From the NCBI GenBank assembly GCA_946122785.1, contig CAMGYJ010000006.1, positions 41,808,066 through 41,872,065 on the forward strand: 64,000 nucleotides of DNA, given 5' to 3'. The notes beneath the pieces were generated by a model. The model worked only from the letters and a program-made list of their open reading frames with translations. It made no database searches and was not told the origin of the DNA. Each line of letters starts with the position of its first letter. Position 1 is the stretch's first letter. The DNA is from Linum tenue (Eukaryota > Streptophyta > Magnoliopsida > Malpighiales > Linaceae). Positions 44,243 to 56,520 of this stretch are shown here, piece after piece. A program made the position numbers and the translations under genes.

Positions 44243-45220
44243 GGGTTCGGTTAGCCTGACTACCCCTAAAGGGGTAGTGATTTTTGACACCCCCTTTATG
44301 ATTGGCCAATTTTATTTCCAATCATTGGCATGTATTAATTAAACTGGTTTTTTTATTTTTTTTAATCTTGTAATTTCGGGTCTCTCACCACATTGAAAAA
44401 GAGAAAGAATCTGGGGAAAAACGAAATCACCCCCATTAATTACATAATTAATTTCTCTCACTGGTACATTAATTACACGTACCACTCCACTGGTACACGT
44501 ACCACTCCACTGGTACACGTACCACTCCACTGGTGCGAGCAATCCACAAGGTAGGTTAGAGTGAGAACAATACCAGTGCAATGATATTTTTCATAACAAT
44601 GATAAACAATAACGGAGCAACAATGCATTACCACTTCAATGATACAAATACCACTCCACTGGTACACGTACCAATCCAGTGGTACACGTACCACTCCACT
44701 GGTACACGTACCACTCCACTGGTACGTTTCCTCTGCCGCCGTCTTCCATATGCTCGACGTTAGAGACGAAATCGTCCAGATCATCTTGATGATTTCCGAC
44801 CGTGTGAAGTGATGAAGTCGATGTCGCATGAGAGGAGACTCGAGGGGAACGGAGGGACGGGAGAGGGTCAGCGGAAAGGGAGGCAACGATAAGTTGGGCC
44901 ACTGATGGAAGTTGGCCGACGGAGGGTGGACCGCCGGAGGGAGGGTTTGCTGGACTGAGAAGACGCCGGGAGAGGGTTCTGGTGGAAAGAAATTTGAAAG
45001 GAAGAGAAGGGGAGATGAAAGATTGTTGTTTCCCGTGTATCATTATTATGGGAACTTTCCCATGCATCATTATTATGAGAATTTTCCCAATAAAGCAATA
45101 ATAATGACAACTTCCCAATAAAACAATAATCATTAATACTTACCCAAAGATGAAGGACACGTGGATAGCTGCAGGAGGCAAAAACCCAACCCCTTTTGGG
45201 GTAGTCATAGTATCCTGCCC
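44243..45220. mobile_element. Mutator-type element with internal minisatellite
   Basis: The ends are GGGTTCGGTTAGCCTGACTA and TAGTCATAGTATCCTGCCC. The subterminal ACTACCCCTAAAGGGGTAG and CCCCTTTTGGGGTAGTC are inverted. It is flanked by a 10-bp duplication CTCTCGAGGA (44233-44242, 45221-45230). TIRs are short for a MULE. Minus-strand open frames (for example 45133-44636, with TVGNHQDDLDDFVSNVEHME) may be captured sequence but match no family I know. Confidence 0.8.
44470..44727. repeat. 20-bp minisatellite GGTACACGTACCACTCCACT in two blocks
   Basis: Blocks at ~44470-44535 and ~44646-44727 carry three to four copies each of a 20-bp unit whose core GGTACACGTACC is nearly self-complementary. A 110-bp unrelated spacer separates them. 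Confidence 0.85.
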
Positions 45221-45230
45221 CTCTCGAGGA

Positions 45231-46078
45231 ATTTGCTAACATACTCCAAGAAGGGGATGTTACTAGCGAGCTGCACCCGCTGGAGCTAACAATCCGAAGG
45301 GAAGAGTGAAATCGGAGAACCTGTACCTAGAAAGAGATTGATTGTAACACCCATACATAATTTAAAACATTCACAAGATCATACTAAGTAAAACTATTTT
45401 ACAATTCTGCTTAGTTTACAAATCAGACCATATTTTACATAAAATTTTAAAACTTCAAAACACATGACAGTAGAGAAGATAATCTTCTTTCAAAATACCA
45501 TAAACAAGTCATGTTGGATTCCGAGTCCACCATCCCACCTCATTGAAGCCGAGCTGAGCCTTTCCGAGTTCCCTTGACTTCTAGTTCAAACCTTCTAATC
45601 TGTGGAAATTTTTTAACACATCATCATATTCTCCGGGTGCATGACTAACCGTTAAACACACACACAAAGAAACATACATTCATATCACATCATATCAAAT
45701 CCATAACCATCATCCACATCACATGCATAACCATTATCATTAACAACATCATTGTCATCATCACAGAGGCCTTCCATGCCTCTTTATGCTCATCTCATCA
45801 ACATTCTTATCATTTTCCACATTGAGGTTTCCTCTGGCACTTCAATGTCCATACATTAACATAAAAATAACACCACATTATCATCATATCATATAATATA
45901 ATATAATCATTAACACATACTTAAACACACAACCACACTTTACCATCGTTAAATTCGCTACCTCGGATTTGGGCTGCTTCATGACCCAAATATCATGCTC
46001 GTATTAATTAAGTTACTAGGTTAGAATTTACTCACGATACACTTGCTATTCCGCTATTCCCTTGCCCTTCTAATGAGT
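45231..46078. other. Intergenic or old LTR fragment
   Basis: TGTAACACCCATACATAATT near 45344 resembles the start of some plant gypsy LTRs. Degenerate CATCATATCA/ATCATTAACA runs follow (45670-45930). No coding region is seen, and the block ends at the Athila LTR. Confidence 0.3.
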
Positions 46079-47453
46079 TGATATATACACATGTCCACCA
46101 TTCCTTTACCGTTTGAGTCTCATCTCTCGTGTTTTAGGGTGATTTCACGCTAGGTTGTTCGTGTTTGTGATATTTCAGGTCCTAGTACATGAAGGAAGGT
46201 TCAGGCATGAGTTCAGGCATGAGTTCGGGGTCGATTGGACGAAGTTGGAGCGATTGACAGAAAGCTTGGGAAACCACACGGCCAGACCTAAAGACCACAC
46301 GGCCGTGTGATGTGGCCGTGTGAAACCCCTTTGCGCGGGCAAACCACACTGGCCGTGTAAAGGGTCCTTTGTGACCGTGTGGAATTCCCAGGGAGCTCAC
46401 ACGGGTAGGCCAAGATTTCACACAGTCGTGCGGTTCTGGCGTGTAGCGTGCATGAAGGCACTTAAGTGAAACACGGCGTTTTATACTTCCACATGGGCAG
46501 CTGTCAATTCTACAGGGCCGTGTAGTCGCGGAATTCTGGGTTTTAACCCAATTTCGGGACTTTTGAAGGGGAAATCGATTTTCAGAGCTAGAAACAGAGT
46601 GCTAGAGAGACAAAGTGCGAAGAACACACCTTAAAGGTGATTTTGGAGCTGGGTTTCATCAATCAAGCTTGGATTTCATCCTTGGAGTGAAGATTATCAT
46701 CCCAGAGCAGATTCTTCCCATCTTGATGAGTATGACAGCTTTGTTTTCTGTTTTCCTCTCTCTCTCTATGGAGTAGAACCCTCTCTCACTTGGGTATGAA
46801 GAACCCTAGTTCCACGTGTTAGGGATATCGATTGCAATGACGTTTGGATTTGAGATACTTCTTGATTATAATCGATTGAAGTGTTTTGATTGAGTCAATT
46901 GAAGCCTGATCATCTTTTCTTGATTTCTGCTGCAACCTGAGATAGATAGAATCTGATTAGGTTGTTAGAGCTTCTTCAATCGGCAGTAGTGAATTGATTA
47001 TACGAGAGTTAGTCGATTCACTGCTTTGTACTGGAATCCAATTCCAGTAGTGGAGTTCTGTGTTAATTGCCTCAACGTTCTATCCCGGTGACGACTAGTC
47101 GTCTGCCGGTAGTCTGTCTGAGAGGGATTGGTCAGCTTAAGAGATTCCAGGCTACTGGTGGATCTTCTGCAGTTTAATCAACAGTAAATCAACCAAAGGT
47201 AATTACAACTTTGACCTAACTAAGGAGCTAGGGGGACTCATTCCCTTGCTTAAGAACTTCGAACGATTTCCTGCTTTCTTACTGCTTTAGCTTAAAATCA
47301 CACTCACTCAACTTAGTCTGCTAGACAAATAGATAATCACTGAGTAGGCAGTAGATCTAGACCCCGGGTTGATAAATAGAACTTGCCACTATTCTGCATT
47401 TCCGGAATGCGATTACACTTGGTCGCAGTTGGGTGTTGTGTTTTAGCGTGTCA
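46079..47453 (+). repeat. Athila copy 1 5' LTR
   Basis: It starts TGATATATACACATG and ends GCGTGTCA, 1375 bp. It is clearly homologous to 52840-54259 (for example TTTCACGCTAGGTTG and GTTTGTGATATTTCAGGTCC). CACACGGCCGTGTG-type words occur at 46270-46330. Confidence 0.85.
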
Positions 47454-47459
47454 AGTTTT

Positions 47460-47477
47460 TGGCGCCATTGCCGGGGA
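47460..47477 (+). other. Athila copy 1 primer-binding site
   Basis: TGGCGCCATTGCCGGGGA, one change from the Athila PBS TGGCGCCGTTGCCGGGGA found in copy 2. Located six bases after the LTR. Confidence 0.85.
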
Positions 47478-47595
47478 CTCTAGGTTATTGTGGAAACGTG
47501 AAAGTTTGTTACTCTAGCTTTTTCTTTACTGTGTTCTCTCTCTTCCACCTTTGTGCCTTCATGGGTTGTGTTTGCATTCTGTGTGTAGGTAGTGC

Positions 47596-50500
47596 ATGAC
47601 CCGTAGCCAGTCAGGAGACTTACTGCCATTAGACCAAGAGCTTGAACGAACCTGTAGGAACTTCAAGCGAGCTCTAAAGGCGCGACTGGCTGGGGAGGAG
47701 GCTCTAGCACAGCTGCAGATCCACCAGGAGGAAGACATGGGTGAGCCTCAAACAACAATGTGGTCGTCCCGGATGAGCACACCATGGAATATTACTGGAC
47801 CACTAGAGCCACGAACATGAGGTCGCCCATCCAGCACCCTCAAGTTCAAGCCAATAACTTCGAGGTGAGCACCTCTGTCATCACCATGTTGCACGGCTCG
47901 GTGGTACTCCGTGGAAAAGAGGGGGAGTGTCGCATCTGCGGTGATTTCACGAGCTCATCGATGAGATCAAGATAAATGGGGTCCCAGCCGATGCCATCCA
48001 GCCAAGGTACTTCCCATTCACTCTGGAGGGGCAAGCCAAGGAGTGGCTAGACACTCGGCCTCCGAGATCGATCACCACGTTCGCCAACTTGGCGGACAAG
48101 TTACTCACCCGCTATCATCCTCCATCAGAGACGGCGAACTTGCAGAAGAAGATCACCCACTTTGCCCAGGAGGAAGATGAAACCATTCGGGATGCTTGGG
48201 AAAAATACACCAGTCTTTTCCTGAAGTGTCGCAATCATGGGTTCAATGACGCCTTCAAGGTGGGGACCTTCTACCACACCCTCTTCATAGAAGACAAGCA
48301 GCTGATTGACTCGGTCTGCGGCGGGAACATGCTGACCAAGACCCCACCGCAGCTGAATCGACTCTTTAAAGAGATGACAGAGCAGGGATAGGATTGGGGC
48401 ACTGCTAGGAGATCGAGACGAGCACCAGGTCGGGGTGTGCATGCTATAGCCACCCAATTGTCTGGGTTGGTGCAGGTTGTATCTAAGTTGGTCTCAGCCA
48501 TTGATCGTTCTTGAATGGTTTCAGGGACAGGACAGCAACACGCAATGCACTGCTAGTGGTGCGAAAGCTCCCATCACACTGTAGAAGACTGTCAGGCGAT
48601 GAGGGAGTCGACTAATCCCTAGGAGTAGGTGGACTTCATCGACAATGCCAGACGTTTCGACCTCTACAGCAACACTTATAATGAGGGGTGGAGCCATCAT
48701 CCCAACTTCTCCTGGAATGGACCTAATCCTCGACCACCAGCCTCCCAGAGACCGTCAGGCTTTTAGTGGCCTCCTTACCAACCACGACAAGGGAAATTCT
48801 AGCAACAAAAATAGCCTCTTTATCCGACCAGACAGGGGCCAGCTCCTCCTCAGTCACATATGAGGCCATTTCAGCAGCCAGGTGCAGCCCCCACAACCCC
48901 TATACAAAATGACCCTATGGCCGATTTGCGAGATCTGGTGGGTTCTCTGGCCACCTCCAGTGCGAATAAGTTCAGAAACATCGAGCAGTTCATGGAGAAA
49001 GCCTCAGGTAAATTCTTGGAGCTAGAAGCTGGCCAGAGAAACACGCAGGCTGTGCTGCGGGATATCCAGACCCAGCTTGGGAGTGTGGCCCACGCTGTAG
49101 CACAGAGGGCTCTAGGTACTTTACCAGGGCAGGCCATTCCTCATCCGCAGGACTCAAATGAACACTGCCAGGCCATTTCTACCAGGAGTGGCAAAGTGAA
49201 TGCGGATCCACCTGTCTGGGCACGACAGGAGAGAGAGACCCCTGCTTAAGCACTTCCAGCTAATGAAGAAGAAATGGGGAAGGGGGTTGAGGTGCCTACT
49301 CTTGAGCCGCAACCAGTGGTGAAGGAGTATGTCCCTCAGCTCCCCTTTACTACCCGGTTGCACAAAGACCGACTAGAGACTGAGTTTGCCAAGTTCATGG
49401 CAATGTTGAAGCAGGTGAACATCAGTATGCCCTTCGTGGAGACATTGTTGAAGATCCCCAAGTATGCTAAGTTCATGAAAGATCTCCTCACCAACAAGAG
49501 GAAGCTTGGGGATCTGTCGAAGGTGATGGTCAATGAGGAGTGTTCTGCCATCCTGCAGAACAAGCTACCAGAGAAGCGCAAAGACCCAGGGAGTTTCACT
49601 ATCCCTTGTATGATTGGTAGTTTGCATCTAGGAAAGTCCTTGGCGGATATAGGCGGAAGCATAAACGTAATGCCATATAAACTGTTTAAGAAGCTAGGCC
49701 TAGGTGAACCCAGTAATACTAGGATGAGCATTCAACTTGCTGATAGATCCATTGTGCATCCTAGGGGCATTGCAGAGGACTTGATAGTCGCAGTGGGGCC
49801 ATTCTCATATCTCATTGATTTTGTTATTCTTGATATAAATGAGGATGTGGATGTGCCTTAAAACTGGGTAGACCTTTTCTTGCCACCGCCAAGGCGCTTA
49901 TTGATGTGAATGATGGGAAGTTAATTTTGATGGCTGGGGGTGAACAAATCACCTTCTCTGTTTCTGATAATATGAAACACCCCCAGATCCATGAGGATCT
50001 AGACTACTGCGATGTTATTGTTGATTTCGAGGTCGTACTCGCCATCACGAGTGCGGGTACTGACGATTTCCTCGAGCGTTGTCTTTTGCAAGGGGAACAA
50101 GCATCACAGGAGTTGCAGCTCGCGGAGCTAGACGAAGCCGCGATCGAGGGGCGAGAAAAACCATTCTAGCCGATCCCTATCTCGCACCGGATCGCCACAT
50201 CATTGGAGGAGCCACCAGAGCTGGATCTTAAACCCCTCCCCTCTCACCTGGAGTATGCATTTCTCCGAGAGGGGAATAAGCTCCCGGTCTTTATTAGCTC
50301 GGATCTGACACCCGAGTAGAAGAGCAGACTGGTGGCTCTACTGAAGAAGTATGCCCGGGCTATGCCGTGGAATATAATTGACATCCGAGGCATTAGCCCA
50401 TCATTCTGCTCCCACAGAATTCTGATGGAGGATGAGGTTAAGCTAGTCAGGCAGCCGCAACGGAGGTTGACTCCTAACTTGGAGGCAGTGGTCCGGGCAG

Positions 50501-51491
50501 AGATTGTGAAGCTAATGGATGCAGGGATCATCTTTGCTATCTCTGATAGCAAGTGGGTCAGACCCACTCAGGTGGTCCCGAAGAAAGGCGGGATGACTGT
50601 GGTCCTGAATGAGAAGAACGAGCTGATCCCTATGCGGACTGTGACCGGCTAGAGAGGCTGCATCGATTACAGGCGCCTGAATGATGCCACCAGGAAGGAC
50701 CATTTTTCCCTACCTTTCATTGATCAGATGCTGGAGAGGTTGGTTGGCCTTGAGTTCTACTACTTCCTGGATGGCATGTCTGGATACTTCCAGATTCCCA
50801 TTGCGCTAGAGGACCAAACGAAGACTACATTCACTTGCCCCTTCGGTACTTTTGCTTACCGGAGGATTCCATTTGGGTTATGTAATGGACTGGCGACCTT
50901 CCAGAGATGTATGCTGGCAATCCTCGAAAGACTGGTTGGAGAGATCATGGAAGTCTTCATGGATAACTTCTCGGTTTACGGAGACTCCTTCACTCATTTT
51001 CTCCATAACCTGGAACTTGTTCTGAAGAGGTGCGAGGAGACTAGTCTGACACTCAGCTGGGAGAAGTGCCATTTATTGGTTCGTGAGGGGATTTTGCTCG
51101 GGCACAAGATCTCCAAGCAGGGGATTGAGGTGGATCGTGCGAAGATAGAGACGATCAGTAAACTACCTCCTCCCATCTCTGTGAAGGGGATCCGCAGCTT
51201 TCTAGGTAATGCAGGTTTCTACAAGTGGTTTATTAAGGATTTCTCGAAGATTGCCCTGCCTTTGATCAAGTTGCTGGAGAAGGATGCACCATTCCAGTTC
51301 ACTCCTGAGTGCACAGCTGCATTCGAGACATTGAAGGAGAAGCTTACCCATGAACCCATCATGGTGACTCATGACTGGTCTCTTCCCTTTGAGCTGATGT
51401 GCGATGGAGTGACTATGCAGTCGGAGTTGTTCTAGGTCAGAGACGTGAGAAGCACTTCCAGTCTATCTACTACGCGTAGAAGACCTTGATG
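47596..51491 (+). pseudogene. Athila copy 1 gag-pol pseudogene
   Basis: Starts MTRSQSGDLLPLDQELERTC. Gag (retrotransposon gag region LLTRYHPPSETANLQKKITH, ~48100) is broken by several stops, for example within the WCESSHHTVEDC knuckle region. A better frame (49274-49861) covers the protease, where the family DLGAS motif reads DIGGS. After another stop, the RT frame (50728-51435) has FLDGMSGYFQIPIALEDQ and FGTFAYRRIPFGLCNG. The catalytic FMDD box reads FMDN, so RT is dead. The frame ends in early RNase H (FELMCDGVTM) and the sequence is cut at ~51491. Confidence 0.85.
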
Positions 51492-52839
51492 TTGGAGGAA
51501 AACCAGCCAATAGATCAACAATAAGAAGGAATATGGCAAGAAAGATCAACTCGTGGATCTGGAAATTCTTACAGACTTGGAAGGTTAAGCAAAACAAGAT
51601 AAGAAGGATTCTGCAGTAAAAGATCAACTGTGCGCTTTGCCCGGAAGAATATCACAAGGTGGCTGGGTACAAAACTGCCAAGGAAATTTGGGATAAGCTT
51701 CAAGTAACTTACGAGGGGAAATCTCAAGTTAAGAAGTCAAGAATAAACAAAAACGGTATTGATAGCAACTACAAAGGAAAGAAAGGAATCGCCTTCAGAG
51801 CCATCGGTTCAGTTGAAGAATCTGAAGAACTAGAAGAAATGGATGACGAAGAACTTGCACTTCTTAGCAAGCAAATCAGCAGAATGCTCAGAGCACGTCA
51901 AGAAAGACGACGTGGGGACTTTGTTTCCAGAAACAAAGACGCTGAAAAGATTGAAGGAGGGCACATAAATGCTCATTCTAAGGGTTATTTCAAAGGAAGG
52001 AACAACCAAACTCAGACCACTTAAGGAGTAAACTCAACTGGGTGCTTTAAGTGTGGGAGAGCAGGACACATAAAGGCGGAATATCCTCAACTTTGCAAGG
52101 AACGAGATCTAGCAGCCACCTGGAGCTGCAGCAAAGACGAAGGAGAGGATGTGCAAGAATTGACTGTGCATAGATCCTTCATGGCCATAGCTGAAGAAGA
52201 CAATGATAAGACATCCATCAGGGAGGAACAAGTAAGTCCCTTTCAGCACACTGTACTATAGAAACTAAGTATTACGATAGTGATGATCTCTTGGAGGAAA
52301 TCATTAGAGAGGTTCAGATTGAATTTGATAATGTCAAAATCAAATACGCTAAGATGAAATGTGATAATGAACATAAACTGAAAATAGCAGAAGAATTAAG
52401 AATCCAACTAGATACTTGCAAACAAGAGAAAGAATCACTAGAGAATCACCTAAGCATTACTCAAGTCGAAACTAATCAACTAAGAGTCGAATGTTCTCAA
52501 CTTAGAGAACAGCTGAAGATCGCTACAATTCGACAACACAAGACATTAACGGGGGAAAGAAATCTGAACAAAATAGCGTGTTATTATTGTCATCCAACAT
52601 GACATATCATTCGTGACTGCAGAAAAAGAACGATTTCAGAAACTAAGAAACCGAGCTCTACATGTTTTACATGTCATCAAAAAGGTAATTTCAGTAGTAA
52701 TTGCTCACTGGAAAATAGAAGTAGACCCAAGAAAATCTGGGTCAAAAAGACAACGTGAATCTTGTTCTTGCAGAAATGTCTTCAAGTGAGCATGGAGACA
52801 CCTAAGTGGATTATGGACAGTGGTTGCTCACACCACATG
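51492..52839 (+). pseudogene. Copia gag to protease-start fragment
   Basis: Frames in pieces read AGYKTAKEIWDKLQVTYEGK (UBN2 gag, 51659 onward), CFKCGRAGHIKAEYP (zinc knuckle near 52050), a coiled-coil stretch (52291-52602), CFTCHQKGNFSSNC and finally KWIMDSGCSHHM (protease start, catalytic DSG intact). Stops and shifts separate them. The Athila copy 2 LTR begins immediately after HHM, so the rest of this copia element should lie beyond the window's right edge. Confidence 0.8.
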
Positions 52840-54259
52840 TGATAGACCGTTAATTACACATGTTTTTACCCCCGTTCTTACACCGTTTGAGATGTGGTTT
52901 CTCGTGTTTTAGGCTGATTTCACGCTAGGTTGTGCTTGTTTGTGATATTTCAGGTCCTAGTACGTGAATGGAGGCTTGGGAGCGAGTTTGGGGTCGATTG
53001 GACGAAGATCGGACGCGTGGCGAGGTGCTAAGGAAGCCACACGGGCACACACAAACCCCACACGGCCGTGCAAGTGACCAATGTGGCCGCGTGGGATTGT
53101 GCGAGCCTTCACACGGGCACAAATAATTCCCACACGGCCGTGTGATGGAGCAAGGTGGCCATGTGAGTTGTGCCGAGGACAAACACGGGCAGAGCAAAAT
53201 TCCCACACGGCCGTGTGACCCTGGCCGTGTGGGAAGCCTGAAGTTCGACTTATTGATACGCCGCGTTTTGAGTCACCCGGGCAACTAGGTGAGCCACACG
53301 GCCGTGTGGCCTGCCCGTGTGAGTCGGGAAATCTTGGGTTTTCACCCAATTCCGAGCCACAAGTGAGAGAATCGGATTTTCAGAGCAAAAACAGAGCCCT
53401 AGAGAGAGAAAGTGCGAAGAACACATCCTAGAAGCTATCTTGGAGCTGGATTTCATCAAATCGAGCTTGGAGATCGTCATAGGAGTGGAAATCATCATCC
53501 CAGAGCAGATTTTCCTCATCTTTATGAGTATGACTACTCTGATTACTGTTTTCTTCTCTCTCTCTATGGAGTAGAACCCTTCTCTCACTTGGGTATGAAG
53601 AACCCTAGTTCCTTGTGTTAGGGATTTGATTGTAATGACTTGGGATGATTATACTGTTTGGTTTTAATCGAATGATGCATGTTTATTGAATTGATTGAAG
53701 TCTGATCAGCTTTTCTTGATTTCTGCTGCAACCTGAGATAGATAGAATCTGATTAGGTTGTTAGAGCCTCTTCATTCGATAGTAGGAGATTGGTTATACG
53801 AGAGTTAGCCAATTTACTGCTTTGTACTGGAATTCAATTCCAGTAGTGGAGTTCTGTGCTCATAGCCTCAGCTTTCTATCCCGGTGAAGACTAGTCGTCT
53901 GCCGGGTAGTTAGACTGAGAGGGCTTGGTCAGCTTAAGAGATTCCAAGCTACTTTCGGATCTTCCGCAGTCTAATCAACAGTAAATCAACCCAGGGTAAT
54001 TACAATTGAACCTAACTAAGGAGCTAGGGGGACTCATTCCCGAGTGACTCTTTCCTGCTTGAGAAAACCGAACCATTTCCTGCTTTCTTACTGCTTTTAG
54101 TTTAAACAACAATCACTTGACTTAGTTGGCTAGATAATAGATAATCACGGAGTAAGCAGTAGATCTAGACCCCGGATTGATAATAGAACTTGCCTGTTAC
54201 TGCATTTCCGGACTGCGATTACACTTGGTCGCAGTTTGGTGTTGTGTTTTGGCGTGTCA
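52840..54259 (+). repeat. Athila copy 2 5' LTR
   Basis: It starts TGATAGACCGTTAATTACAC and ends GGCGTGTCA, 1420 bp. Positions 53035-53320 carry at least five CACACGGCCGTGTG-like palindromes. Confidence 0.9.
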
Positions 54260-54265
54260 AGTTTT

Positions 54266-54283
54266 TGGCGCCGTTGCCGGGGA
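54266..54283 (+). other. Athila copy 2 primer-binding site
   Basis: TGGCGCCGTTGCCGGGGA, the canonical Athila primer-binding site, six bases inside the LTR. Confidence 0.9.
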
Positions 54284-54403
54284 CCCTCTAGGTTATTGGG
54301 GAAACGTGAGAATTTGTTACTCTAGCTTTTTCTTTTTTGCATTTTTTCTCTTCCACCTGTGTGCCTTCACGGGTTGCTTCTGCTGATTATGTGCAGGTAG
54401 TGC

Positions 54404-56520
54404 ATGACCCGTAGCCAGTCGGGAGATCTACTACCATTAGACCAGGAGCTTGAACGAACCTACAGGAACTTCAAGCGGGGTCTAAAGGCGCGAATGGCTG
54501 CGGAGGAGGCGCTAGCACAGCTGCAGATCACTGACGAAGAGGAGATGGCTGATCTAGAGAACTAGGATATGATCAATCCAGAGGAGCAGACCATGGGATC
54601 CTACTTGACCGCCAGAGCTGCGGACATGAGGTCACCCATTCAACACCCTCATGTCCCAGCCAACAATTTTGAGTTGAGAACCTCAGTAATCACCATGCTG
54701 CGCGGTTCAGTGGTGTTCCGTGGCAAGGAGGGTGAGTGCCCCCGATCGCATCTGAGGAGATTCCACGAGCTGATTGATGGAATCAAGATAAATGGGGTCC
54801 CAGCAGATGCCATCTAGCTTAGGTACTTCCCATTTACTCTGGAGGGTCAGGCAAATGAGTGGCTAGACACTCGACCTCCGGGCTCTATCACCACATTCGC
54901 CAACCTGGCGGACAAGTTCCTCACCCGCTACCATCCTCCATCCAAGACGGCTGACCTGCAGAAGCAAATTACCCATTTTGCTCAGGATGAGGATGAGACC
55001 ATTAGGGATGCTTGGGAGAGATACACCAGTCTCTTTCTTAGGTGTCCCAATCATGGTTTCAATGATGCTTTCAAGGTGGGCACCTTCTATCACGCCCTCT
55101 CCCCAGAGGACAAGCAGCTGATTGACTCGGTTTGTGGCGGGAACATGCTGACCAAAACACCGCCACAGCTGAATCAACTCTTTGAGGAGATGGCGGAGAA
55201 TGGGTACGATTGGGGAACTGCCAGGAGATCGAGACGAGCACCAGCACGGGGTGTGCATGCTGTGGGCACCCAGTCATCTGATTTGGTGCAGGTGGTATCG
55301 AAGCTGGTTTCAGCTATCGATCGCTCTGGTTTGATTGCAGGTACAGGACAGCCGCAGGCGATGCATTGCCAGTGGTGTGAGAGCTCCCATCACACCGTAG
55401 AGGACTGTCAGGCGATGAGGGAATTGTCTACTCCCCAGGAGCAGGTGGACTTCATCAGTAATGCCAGGCGCTTCGGCCCCTACAACAACACTTATAACGA
55501 GGGGTGGCGCCAGCATCATAACTTTTCTTGGGCTGGGGCAAATCCCAGACCACCAGCTCCCCAGGGACCACCTGGTTTCCAGAGGCCTCCGTACCAGCCC
55601 AGACAAGGGCAATTTCAGCAGCCACAGCAGCCACTCTACCCGCCCAGACAGGGGCCAGTTCCACCTCAGTCACAGGTGCGACCATTTCAGCAGACAGGGG
55701 CAGCGCCTGCACCCCAGTACATAGTGACCCGATGGCGGAATTGAGAGATTTGGTGGGTTCTCTGGCCACCTCCAGTGCAAATAAGTTCAATAACATTGAG
55801 CAATTCATGGAGAAAGCTTCAGGCAAATTCTTGGAGCTAGAAGCTGGCTAGAGAAACACGCAGGCTGTGCTGCGGGATATACAGACCCAGCTTGGGAGTG
55901 TTGCCCAGGCTGTCGCTCAGAGGACTCCAGGTACCTTGCCTGGTCAGACCATCCCTCACCCGCAGGACCCGAATGCCAACTGCAGTGCCATCACAACCAG
56001 GAGTGGCAAGGTGACTGCCGATCCACCTGTTCGGGTAGAGGAGAGAGAGACCCCTGCTTCAGCACTTCCAGCTAATCAGGAAGAAATGGAGAAGGAGGTT
56101 GAGGTGCCTGCTCCTAAACCACAACCTGTGGTGAAGGAGTATGTACCACAGCTTTCCTTTCCTACTCGGTTGCACAAGGACCGACTGGAGACTGAGTTTG
56201 CCAAATTCATGGCAATGCTGAAGCAGGTAAACATTAGCATGCCCTTCGTGGAGGCATTATCGAAGATGCCCAAGTATGCCAAGTTCATGAAGGATCTCCT
56301 CACCAACAAGAGGAAGCTTGGGGAGCTGTCAACGGTGATGCTCAACGAGGAGTGTTCTGCCATCCTGCAGAACAAACTACCAGAGAAGCGAAAAGACCCA
56401 GGGAGTTTCACTATCCCTTGCATGATTGGTAGTTTGCATGTAGGGAAGTCCTTGGCGGATTTAGGCGCTAGCATAAATGTCATGCCATATAAACTGTTTA
56501 AAAAAGCTAGGACTAGGTGA
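54404..56520 (+). pseudogene. Athila copy 2 gag and protease
   Basis: Starts MTRSQSGDLLPLDQELERTY. Stops occur at LEN* (~54563) and DAI* (~54817; copy 1 has CAG at this position). A good frame (55076-55744) follows with the gag end, zinc-knuckle-like WCESSHHTVEDC and a Gln/Pro-rich tail, then a shift near 55730 to HSDPMAELRDLVGSLATSSA. A further TAG at ~55850 replaces a CAG kept in copy 1. The frame 55867-56520 covers the protease, with the Athila DLGAS motif intact (SLADLGASINVMPY). A one-base shift at ~56505 separates it from RT. Confidence 0.85.

Larger units (their letters stand above)
46079..51491 (+). mobile_element. Athila-lineage gypsy retrotransposon copy 1 (decayed, 3'-truncated)
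   Basis: Order: 5' LTR (46079-47453), tRNA-Asp-type PBS, gag, protease, RT and the start of RNase H. Homology to copy 2 ends at ~51491 (AGACCTTGAT), where copia sequence begins. The integrase, third ORF and 3' LTR are gone. Many stops and shifts make it inactive. Confidence 0.85.
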
